From JAVBOW01 sp031549495 (GTDB lineage: Bacteria; Bacteroidota; Bacteroidia; Bacteroidales; Rikenellaceae), in NCBI GenBank assembly GCA_031549495.1, contig JAVBPS010000058.1, positions 1 through 14,145 on the forward strand: a stretch of DNA of 14,145 bases. Reading direction: 5' to 3'. Positions 6,368-12,511 of this stretch are shown here, in pieces; position 1 is the stretch's first letter; every line of letters starts with the position of its first letter. The notes beneath the pieces are model-generated. The model made no database searches. It worked only from the letters and a program-made list of their open reading frames with translations, and was not told the origin of the DNA. Both the position numbers and the translations under genes were made by a program.

Positions 6368-6456
6368 AATTATGAATTATGAATTATGGATTATGAATGA
6401 GGACTAAGAAATCTTTACAAAGATAATTCATAATCCATAATTCATAATTCATAATT
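6368..6456. repeat. Perfect 31-bp inverted repeat built of TTCATAA heptamers
   Basis: Left arm 6368-6398 and right arm 6426-6456 are exact reverse complements over 31 bp, with a 27-nt centre (6399-6425). Each arm is a run of the heptamer ttcataa (or its complement) with one variant unit containing tcc. The right arm ends on the first base of the permease stop codon (on the + strand); the left arm starts 4 nt from the start codon of the 486-aa protein. The repeat therefore fills nearly the whole spacer. A single arm of the same family precedes proB at 106-136. Confidence 0.95.
6418..6425 (-). promoter_or_regulatory. Candidate -7 element for the 486-aa protein gene
   Basis: TATCTTTG on the - strand fits TAnnTTTG and lies in the loop of the 31-bp inverted repeat, about 55 nt upstream of the start codon. 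No good TTTG is found 17-23 nt further upstream because that stretch is repeat arm, so the promoter call is tentative. The loop itself contains the small palindrome atcttt-ac-aaagat. Confidence 0.4.
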
Positions 6457-8054
6457 CAAAAAAACAGTCCGTTCGTATATCCCAGCCAGCGCAATACCGT
6501 TTCGCCCCAGATGATGATCAGGATCCAGCTGAGGGTCATCATCGTGATCCCGAATTTGAAGGTGTCGCTCCAACTGTACTGGTTGGTCGTGTAGAGCAGC
6601 GCGGCGGGCTTGCTGTTGAAGGGCAGCACGTAGACATGCTCGATCAGCAGCGCCAGCGGGAAAGAGAGGCTCAGCAGCGGGTAGCCGAATTTCTGTGCCA
6701 CGCCGATGGCGATCGGGATGAAGATCAGCGCGCGCATGGTCTTCGACTGGAACAGCAGGGCGCTGAACAGCATCACGAACGTCAGCAGCAGGTAGAGCGC
6801 CCAGAACGGCGTCTGCTGGCCGATGCCCAGGTGGTCGAATGCGGCGTTGACCATCGTGGCGGGCAGGTTGGTCGCGTCGAGGCCCGCGCCGAGTGTGTAA
6901 GCGCCGGCCGAGAAGAGCATCAGGTGCCACGGAATGTCCACGTCGTTCCATTTCACGATCCCGATCCCGGGCATCAGGGCGACCACGGCGCCCATGAAAG
7001 CCACGACCGTGGGGTCGATGTGGTGCCACCAGTCGGTCGCCCACATGAAGAGCACGCCCAGGAAGATCGCTACGGCGCGGTATTCGTCGGGACGCGCCTT
7101 GCCCATCGCTTCCAGTTCGTTTTTCAGGTGTTCCATGCCCCCTTCGATCTGCGGTTTACGCTCCTCGGGGGGGATCGGGAAGATTATTTTCGTGCCGACG
7201 AACCAGCCTAAAAGGATGATGAGCAGGCAGAGCGGGAAGGCAGCGGCAAACCAGGAGGTATAGCTGAATCCGGTCCATCCCATCGCCCCGGCGATCAGCG
7301 AGGCGGCCAACAGGTTGGCCCCCGAGCCGGTCAGAAAGCCGCTCGCGCCGATGTTGATCTGGAAGAGGTTCTGCAGCACCAGGTTGCGGCCGAAGTTATT
7401 GCGGTGGCTGCCGCCCGTGGCGCCGTAGATCGCCGCGATCACCATGAAGATCGGCAGCAGGATGGCCGCCTTGGCGGTCGTGGCCGAGATGAAGGCCGAC
7501 AGCACGATATTGATGACGATAAAACTGAAAAAGACCCCCGTGGCGCTCTTCCCGAATTTCAGCACGAACCAAAGTGCGAAACGTTTGGCCACCTGCGTCT
7601 TGACCAGCATCGAAGCGAGCACGAACGAGAGGATATTGAGCCACATCACCGGGTGCCCCAGCTGGGCGAAAGCCTCTTTCTGGGTCGTCACGCCGGTCAG
7701 CACGATCGCCAGGATCACCATCAGCGAGGTGAGGTAATTCGGCACGGCCTCCGTGATCCAGAGCACGATCGAGGCGGCGAAGATGGCCAGCATGGCGTAG
7801 TTCGCACGCGAGAACCCTTCGGCCCCCAGCTCGCTGAGGCGCGTCGCGGCGGCCTTCGTGAGCCCCTCGGCGGAGATCGAGTTCAGGAAGGCGATATCGC
7901 TGAAGCAATAGAGCACGATGAACACGACCAGCGCGAGCGGGCCGCCCACGAGGGCCATCCATCTCTCGAAGCCCGTTTTCTCCATTTTGGGCAGTTTCTC
8001 GATCTTGTAGTTGTTCATATCGAGCGGATTGAAGCCCTTTTGTTCGCTTTGCAT
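6456..8054 (-). CDS. SLC13/DASS family anion permease
   Basis: 532-aa polytopic inner-membrane transporter of the divalent anion:sodium symporter family, which moves dicarboxylates, citrate, sulfate or phosphate with sodium or by exchange. A cytoplasmic N-terminus (1-33) is followed by about 11-12 hydrophobic segments, with a hydrophilic loop around 293-325 between the two halves. The family repeat is visible: the hairpin-tip region SATTAKAAILLP (190-201) in half one and SKTMRALIFIPI (437-448) in half two, plus LTGSGANLL (241-249) and LPFNSKPAALL (477-487). In characterised symporters the tips read SNT; here they are SAT and SKT, so the coupling ion or mode may differ. Substrate cannot be told from sequence. 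It follows the SdiA-regulated-type lipoprotein on the same strand, separated by a repeat. Confidence 0.9.
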   Translation of the reverse strand: MQSEQKGFNPLDMNNYKIEKLPKMEKTGFERWMALVGGPLALVVFIVLYCFSDIAFLNSISAEGLTKAAATRLSELGAEGFSRANYAMLAIFAASIVLWITEAVPNYLTSLMVILAIVLTGVTTQKEAFAQLGHPVMWLNILSFVLASMLVKTQVAKRFALWFVLKFGKSATGVFFSFIVINIVLSAFISATTAKAAILLPIFMVIAAIYGATGGSHRNNFGRNLVLQNLFQINIGASGFLTGSGANLLAASLIAGAMGWTGFSYTSWFAAAFPLCLLIILLGWFVGTKIIFPIPPEERKPQIEGGMEHLKNELEAMGKARPDEYRAVAIFLGVLFMWATDWWHHIDPTVVAFMGAVVALMPGIGIVKWNDVDIPWHLMLFSAGAYTLGAGLDATNLPATMVNAAFDHLGIGQQTPFWALYLLLTFVMLFSALLFQSKTMRALIFIPIAIGVAQKFGYPLLSLSFPLALLIEHVYVLPFNSKPAALLYTTNQYSWSDTFKFGITMMTLSWILIIIWGETVLRWLGYTNGLFF

Positions 8055-8095
8055 GCGGTGTCGGTATTTTTGATTATGACCTGATTATCGTTTGT

Positions 8096-8172
8096 TTCGT
8101 CATGTCGGGCGCAAGTCGAGAGATCTCAGACGGACGGTTTGAGATGTCTCGGCTTGCGCTCGACATGACGAA
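8096..8172. repeat. GTCAT...ATGAC palindromic repeat, subtype A
   Basis: Arms from about 8096 (ttcgtcatgtcgggcgcaag) and to about 8172 are reverse complements over about 32 bp with a few differences, and a short centre around cggacgg. It is closely similar to the copy at 2712-2782, including the inner ends ctcagac and gtttgag. It lies between the lipoprotein gene and the permease gene. Confidence 0.9.
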
Positions 8173-8210
8173 GCGGAAAAGTATTCGGGTTAAGCATCCA
8201 GGCATATTGC

Positions 8211-9005
8211 TTACGGTATCGGCGTGGTTGCGATGGGTACTTTGTAGATCTTGCCGGAGACGTCGTCGCCCACCCACATGTAGCCCAGGGCGCTGTCCAC
8301 CAGCAGGGCTTCGGGTTTGGCATCCGCGCCCATGAAGGCTACGGACTGGTATTCGTAAGGCCAGAAAGGATTCTGGCCGGTCATGCGGCAATGGTAGACC
8401 CGCTGGACGTTGCTGTCCACGATCCACATCGAATTGTCGCGGGTGTCGTAGCTGAAATCCGACAGGTGTTTGTAATAGGTGAAATATTCCGAGGTGTAAC
8501 GTACGATTTCCGATTGGGTGGCGATCGCGTATTGGACCGCTTCTTTGGGATTCTGCTGGTTGCCGATCCACAGGTTGCCCCGCTGGTCGCAGGCCAGGGA
8601 TTCCAGGCCGTCGTTGGCATTCACATAGGGCATCGTGACGGTCATGAATTCCTGCAACGAGTTGCCCGAGACGAGGTATATCTTGCGCTCACGCTCCTCG
8701 GCCACGTAAACTTTGCCCGTGGAAAAGTCTATGGTGACGGCTTCGAGGTCTTTGCTGCTCTTTACGACCCGCGTGGCGGTCGTGCCTGCCAGGTCGATCG
8801 TGTAGACGCCGTCTTTGTCGCTCACGGCGTAGAAACCCGTTTTGTCCTTGTTGTAACAGAGCCCCGACAGGCCGTTCACCTTGGCCTGCAACAAGGTCAT
8901 TCCCTCGGGCGGGGGGATGATTTCCTCTTCGCCGGGGACATAGGTGCCCTTGGCGATGCAGGCCGGCAGGGCGGCGGTCAGTAATAATAAAAGGATGCGG
9001 TTCAT
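8211..9005 (-). CDS. SdiA-regulated/YjiK-like beta-propeller lipoprotein
   Basis: 264-aa exported protein. The N-terminus MNRILLLLLTAALPAC is a lipoprotein signal with Cys16 as acylated residue (lipobox LPAC; proline at -2 is slightly unusual). The rest shows repeating beta-propeller blades: GLSGLCYN..TGFYAVSD, DLEAVTID..GKVYVAEE, GLESLACD..GNLWIGNQ, LSDFSYD..NSMWIVDS and PEALLVD..GYMWVGDD. The spaced L-E/S-x-L/V pattern is typical of the SdiA-regulated (YjiK) group, related to phytase-like esterase propellers. The biochemical role of that group is not firmly known. After Cys the residues are IAKGTY, without an acidic surface-export signal, so a periplasmic side is more likely. A GGGGAG Shine-Dalgarno-like stretch lies about 10 nt before the ATG. 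The SLC13 permease follows. Confidence 0.8.
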   Translation of the reverse strand: MNRILLLLLTAALPACIAKGTYVPGEEEIIPPPEGMTLLQAKVNGLSGLCYNKDKTGFYAVSDKDGVYTIDLAGTTATRVVKSSKDLEAVTIDFSTGKVYVAEERERKIYLVSGNSLQEFMTVTMPYVNANDGLESLACDQRGNLWIGNQQNPKEAVQYAIATQSEIVRYTSEYFTYYKHLSDFSYDTRDNSMWIVDSNVQRVYHCRMTGQNPFWPYEYQSVAFMGADAKPEALLVDSALGYMWVGDDVSGKIYKVPIATTPIP

Positions 9006-9039
9006 TGGCGGGGCACTCCCCTATTTAAAAATGTTTTTA

Positions 9040-9130
9040 TTTTGTCATTCTGAACGAATTGAAGAATCTTGGCCTAAATTGTTTCGGCGCAGTCCGACCA
9101 AGATTCTTCACTGCGTTCAGAATGACAAAA
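9040..9130. repeat. GTCAT...ATGAC palindromic repeat, subtype C
   Basis: 33-bp arms 9040-9072 and 9098-9130 are reverse complements with two mismatches and a 25-nt centre. The arm begins ttttgtcattctgaacg and ends gaagaatcttgg. The centre shares gcagtccga-type sequence with the 4040-4129 copy, so arms and centre are both conserved within this subtype. It lies upstream of the beta-propeller lipoprotein. Confidence 0.92.
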
Positions 9131-9171
9131 CGATACAAAAAAACATGATTTCGGTTAAAAGGAGACATATA

Positions 9172-9197
9172 AGGGCACCCGCGAGGGGTGCCCCTAC
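9172..9197. repeat. GGGCACCC-type hairpin repeat after the CYTH gene
   Basis: agggcacccgcgaggggtgc and the following ccctac repeat the element at 2876-2901 base for base. It begins 7 nt beyond the CYTH stop codon on the - strand, so it could end that transcript. Only two T follow the stem on the - strand (ttatatg), so it would be a weak intrinsic terminator. Confidence 0.8.
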
Positions 9198-9204
9198 GGT
9201 CGGT

Positions 9205-9681
9205 TTATTTACCCCACTTGGTGTAGGGGTTTTTCATCAGCATCGAGTTGTAGTACTTCACGTCGCCGGTCACCTCCTCGCCCAGCCAGGCCGGTTTGGC
9301 GAAGGCCTCGTTCTCGTCCTGCAATTCGACTTCGGCTACCGTCAGACCCTGGTTTTCGCCGTAGAACTCGTCCACCTCGAAGGTGTGGCCGCCCACGGGG
9401 ACGTTATAGCGGGTCTTGTCGATCACGCCCGGCTCGCAGATCTTCAGCAGCTCGGTGATCTCCGTTACGGGGACCTCTTTTTCCCATTCGTAGCGGCTGG
9501 CGCCGGAGTCGTTGCCGATGCCTTTGACGGTGATGTAGCCTTTATCGCCTTTCACGCGGACGCGCACCGTGCGCTCGGGGACGGAGCTCAGGTAGCCCTG
9601 GGTGATGCGGGTGCTTTTGGCGGCTTCTTTTTTGAAATCTTCGGTTTTGACCAAGAATTTCCTTTCGATTTCTTTTCCCAT
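9205..9681 (-). CDS. CYTH-domain protein (triphosphate tunnel metalloenzyme)
   Basis: 158-aa single-domain cytosolic protein of the CYTH superfamily, whose members bind triphosphate groups with divalent metal inside a beta-barrel tunnel. The hallmark ExExK is E4-I-E6-R-K8. Further tunnel-type charged pairs are R40/R42 and K53 (RVRVKG, TVKG), E66/E68 (EWEK), K89/R91 (DKTRY), E102/D104 (FEVDEF) and E117/E119 (AEVEL). Bacterial single-domain members of this kind are mostly inorganic tripolyphosphatases or nucleoside triphosphatases rather than adenylate cyclases; the exact substrate is not determinable here. An upstream in-frame ATG adds 15 residues lying in a repeat arm, so ATG 9679-9681, which gives MGKEIERKF, is chosen. 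The next gene upstream on the - strand may be a distant relative. Confidence 0.9.
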   Translation of the reverse strand: MGKEIERKFLVKTEDFKKEAAKSTRITQGYLSSVPERTVRVRVKGDKGYITVKGIGNDSGASRYEWEKEVPVTEITELLKICEPGVIDKTRYNVPVGGHTFEVDEFYGENQGLTVAEVELQDENEAFAKPAWLGEEVTGDVKYYNSMLMKNPYTKWGK

Positions 9682-9695
9682 TTTTTCTTTTTTTA

Positions 9696-9807
9696 ACCAC
9701 AAGGGACACAAAAAAGATTTTAACACAAAAGGAACACAAAAATTAGACTTCGGAAAAACTCAATAGTGTCTTTTTTGTGTTAAAATCTTTTTTGTGGCCT
9801 TTGTGGT
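9696..9807. repeat. Large imperfect palindrome with 42-bp CACAAA-rich arms
   Basis: Left arm 9696-9737 and right arm 9766-9807 are reverse complements with five mismatches in 42 bp and a 28-nt centre. The arm starts accacaa.gg.cacaaaaaa and contains gattttaacacaaaa. It fills the spacer between the CYTH gene and the gene upstream of it and reaches to within 6 nt of that gene's stop. The T-rich left side on the - strand may also help termination. It belongs to a different family from the GTCAT...ATGAC repeats. Confidence 0.9.
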
Positions 9808-9812
9808 GAAAT

Positions 9813-10496
9813 TTATTTTACAGAACAACCGCACGATTTACCGCACTGGCACGCTTCGTTGGCCAGCGGTTTTTTGGTCATGCCGATCACGCGTTTGATG
9901 GCTTGCAGGTAGTTGATGTTCTCGACGCCCTCCAGGCCTACGTCGGCGATCGTTTTCTTGATGTCTTCCAGTTCGGTGGACTCGGAGTTGATCGTGAAGA
10001 TCTTCGCGCCGTTGATCAGCACGTTGCCCGCCTCGCAGATCGTGTCGTTGACCATGTAGCCCCAGCGCTGCTTATGCACGCGCACGGCGGCCAGGTCGGG
10101 GTGCGCCTCGATCATGGCGATGAATTCGTCGTAGGTATAGGTGTCTTTTTTCAGGGCGGGCATCTCGACCATGAAGGCGGGGAAGACCTCTTTTTCGAGC
10201 ACCTCTTTGCTGATCGGGAATTCGCCCTTCATCAGCGGGTTCCACTGCTCCAGGCCGTCGACCGACTGCACGAAGGTTTTGATGTCCATCTTGCCGTCGC
10301 GGATCTTGGTGTTGTTGATGTCGTTCGCGCGGGAGACGATGTAGATCTCGTCCGAGAAACGCTCCCAAACTTTCTCGGGAACGGGTACGGAGAGGCGGGC
10401 CATCCGTTTGTGGGCGGCGCAGAAGCACTGGCCGAAGGTGCGGAATTCGAAGCGGGGTTTGGAGATCGCTCCGATCTCCATTTTTTCTTTGCTCAT
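9813..10496 (-). CDS. Uncharacterised protein with possible CYTH-like fold and Cys-rich tail
   Basis: 227-aa soluble protein I cannot assign with certainty. It has no signal peptide or membrane segment. Residues 47-75 (FSDEIYIVSR..NTKIRDGKMDIKTF) and 139-179 (RVHKQRWGYMV...SESTELEDI) show alternating charged residues on predicted strands, as in CYTH barrels, and the N-terminal RFEFRTF (15-21) weakly recalls ExExK. A canonical ExExK is absent, so any homology is distant. The end carries C216-x-C218-x3-C222-x-C224, a candidate metal or Fe-S binding tail. The open frame extends upstream, but ATG 10494-10496 starts the protein-like sequence and avoids overlap with the next gene. It is followed by the CYTH gene after 131 nt of palindrome, and both may have related work on phosphorylated substrates. 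Confidence 0.8.
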   Translation of the reverse strand: MSKEKMEIGAISKPRFEFRTFGQCFCAAHKRMARLSVPVPEKVWERFSDEIYIVSRANDINNTKIRDGKMDIKTFVQSVDGLEQWNPLMKGEFPISKEVLEKEVFPAFMVEMPALKKDTYTYDEFIAMIEAHPDLAAVRVHKQRWGYMVNDTICEAGNVLINGAKIFTINSESTELEDIKKTIADVGLEGVENINYLQAIKRVIGMTKKPLANEACQCGKSCGCSVK

Positions 10497-10526
10497 AATA
10501 TGATATAGGTTAAGGTTCGGTGGAAA

Positions 10527-10555
10527 TTCCGGGGAGAGCTGTCCCCTCCCCGGAA
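10527..10555. terminator. Hairpin behind the LTD lipoprotein gene
   Basis: ttccgggga (10527-10535) and tccccggaa (10547-10555) form a perfect 9-bp stem with an 11-nt loop, 7 nt beyond the lipoprotein stop codon on the - strand. The following bases (aatttcc) are only weakly T-rich, so termination may be partial and allow read-through to the next gene. Confidence 0.55.
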
Positions 10556-10561
10556 AAATTA

Positions 10562-12487
10562 TTACGGCAGGAACGGCACGTTGGTGTCCATCGGCACCGG
10601 CGTGGTGGCGTCGGTGGGGATATTGGCCATCGACTTGGTGGCGCTGGGCGTACAGATCACCCAGGCGTCGGTACCGTCTTTGTAACGGCCGCACGGGTTG
10701 CTGTTGTTGGTCGAGATCGCCCCGCTGCGCTGGTAAGCGTCGATCAGGATGAACTGGCCGGTGTTCATGGCGTCAGGCACGTAGAGATCCAGTTTGAGCG
10801 CGCTGCCGCCGGAGATCCCGCCTGTGGCGGTCTTTTCGTCTGCATTGGCGTCATCCGTGTCGGTCGTGTTGCGTCCGACGGTATAGAATCCGCCTGCGGG
10901 CAGGTTGATGGGGTTGGGGTTGGCCCAATAGAGAGCCCCTGTGGATTCGTCTTTGACGATCTTGGCCCCCGTGATGGTCATGGCGGCGTCGCTCGAATTG
11001 TAGAATTCGAAGCACTTGTAGCCGGTCATCGTATTCACCTCATTGATCACCAGGCCGGTGAAGCCGCGGGCGAAAGGTTTGAATTCGGGGATCCGGGCCA
11101 CGCTGGCGTCCGCGAGCGGTTTGTTGTTCGTCTTCGGGGTCGGGTCGGCCAGCCTCCAATGGATGCTGCCGTCGGGGCAACGCTGGTAGGATTTGGTGGT
11201 GCTGGAAGTCGGAATGGCGATCCCGAGGCCCGTGGTGGCGCCCGCGTCGGACGTATAAGAGACGCCGCGCACGAATTCGTCGATCAACAGGTATTGTCCC
11301 GCGTTAGCCGCGTCGGGCACGTAGAGCCTCATGCGCAGGTTCTGTTTGTCGGAGATGCCGCTGTTACCCGTGGTAAGGTCCACGTTGGTGCTGTTGTCCT
11401 TGCTTCCGGTCTGGTCTTTCTGGCCGATGGTCAGGAAACCGCCCGCGGGAAGCATGGTGCTCACGTCGCAGGCCCACCAGGCGGTACCCGAGGCGGGGGA
11501 GTCGTAGTTCTTGAATATCCTCACCCCGTTCAGGTTGATGGGCGACGAACCGGCGTTGTAAAGCTCGATCGACTTGTAGGTGTCCAGCGGATTGATCTCG
11601 TTGAGCACCAACCCGTCGAAAGCGGTCGGCGGAGCGGGGGCGGTCACTGTGTAGCTGTCCGAGGCGGTCGCAACACCCCCTTGGGTGTCGGTGGCGGTGA
11701 TCGTGTAGGCCACCACGGCGCCGTCGGCCTGTTTCAGAATGGTGGCGGAGTAGGTGTCGCCCGATGCGGTCATCGTGATGGGGGTCTGGGCTACGGTGTT
11801 CAGCGTCCAGGTGAGCACCACCGTGGCGAGCGGGGCGTCGTCGCTCGCCGTCACCATCGCAGAAATAACCACATCATCATCAGGAGTGGGCTGGGCCGGC
11901 TCACGGTCCATATCGTCGATCTCGGGAACGGCTACGATCGGGGTCTTGCCGGTGGTGGTGGTGCCGTTGCTGGCGCCTTTCGTCCCGGCGGGGGCGTCGT
12001 AGTACCAGCCGCCCGTGCCGTTGGGGATGCGGGCGAAGGTCTGGTTGCCTGCGGAGACCGGCTTCTGGAAGAGGTCGATGCGCAGGTCGCTCGCGTCACG
12101 GAAATCGACGACGATCGCCTGGGTCGACGACAACCCGCGGCTCATATCGCCCGACGGGGTGCTGTTGGCGCCCGTGAGCACCAGGTAGCCGCCCGCGGCG
12201 AGCGTGGTGCCCGGCGCGCCCGTCCAGGTGAGGGACGGAGCGGGGTCGGCCGCATTGCCGTAATACAATTTGCAACCGCCCAGGTCGATATCGGCACCCG
12301 TCAGGTTGAAGAATTCGACGTATTTGTCCGCAGCGGCAGGCGTGCCGTTGATCTCGTTGAGCACGAGTTTCCCTTTGAGCGGCGAATCGTTCACCTCGGG
12401 GGTGGGCGGGGCCACGTAAACCTCGTCCTTCACGCATGAGGTCAGGGCGAAGGCCAGGGCCAGCGTTGCGAAAATGATCTTTTTCAT
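10562..12487 (-). CDS. Surface lipoprotein with three lamin-tail (LTD) domains and an Ig-like domain
   Basis: 641-aa exported lipoprotein. The signal MKKIIFATLALAFALTSC gives Cys18 in an LTSC lipobox. The next residues VKDE match the Bacteroidota surface-export signal (K at +3, acidic at +4 and +5), so outer-leaflet display is likely. Domains: LTD1 from about 40 (LVLNEING...YVEFFN), an Ig-like module about 185-283 (DDDVVISAMVTASDD...TATDTQGG), LTD2 from 293 (LVLNEIN...SIELYN) and LTD3 from 479 (LVINEVN...CFEFYN). LTD2 and LTD3 share LYVPDA-x-N-x-GQ-x2-LID and look like an internal duplication. LTD domains are non-catalytic binding modules, often on secreted hydrolases; no enzymatic domain is present here. 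It starts 24 nt after the porin gene, so the pair is probably one operon. Confidence 0.88.
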   Translation of the reverse strand: MKKIIFATLALAFALTSCVKDEVYVAPPTPEVNDSPLKGKLVLNEINGTPAAADKYVEFFNLTGADIDLGGCKLYYGNAADPAPSLTWTGAPGTTLAAGGYLVLTGANSTPSGDMSRGLSSTQAIVVDFRDASDLRIDLFQKPVSAGNQTFARIPNGTGGWYYDAPAGTKGASNGTTTTGKTPIVAVPEIDDMDREPAQPTPDDDVVISAMVTASDDAPLATVVLTWTLNTVAQTPITMTASGDTYSATILKQADGAVVAYTITATDTQGGVATASDSYTVTAPAPPTAFDGLVLNEINPLDTYKSIELYNAGSSPINLNGVRIFKNYDSPASGTAWWACDVSTMLPAGGFLTIGQKDQTGSKDNSTNVDLTTGNSGISDKQNLRMRLYVPDAANAGQYLLIDEFVRGVSYTSDAGATTGLGIAIPTSSTTKSYQRCPDGSIHWRLADPTPKTNNKPLADASVARIPEFKPFARGFTGLVINEVNTMTGYKCFEFYNSSDAAMTITGAKIVKDESTGALYWANPNPINLPAGGFYTVGRNTTDTDDANADEKTATGGISGGSALKLDLYVPDAMNTGQFILIDAYQRSGAISTNNSNPCGRYKDGTDAWVICTPSATKSMANIPTDATTPVPMDTNVPFLP

Positions 12488-12511
12488 AGGATATATTGTT
12501 TTATTTTATGC

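Noticed and set aside
13..9130. Reading the spaced palindromes as a CRISPR array or as ordinary terminators
   Set aside because: Copies are kilobases apart without spacers, and most lack a T-run after the stem on either strand.
9682..9726. 15-residue upstream extension of the CYTH protein
   Set aside because: It lies in the arm of a palindromic repeat, while the internal ATG places ExExK at the normal distance from the N-terminus.
10497..10694. 66-residue upstream extension of the 227-aa protein
   Set aside because: It overlaps the 3' end of the LTD lipoprotein gene and is arginine/histidine-rich shadow translation.
10520..12439. 639-aa open frame on the + strand opposite the LTD lipoprotein
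   Set aside because: Antisense shadow of a GC-rich gene; composition (G, R, V, H rich) is not protein-like and the - strand gene has a signal peptide and repeated domains.
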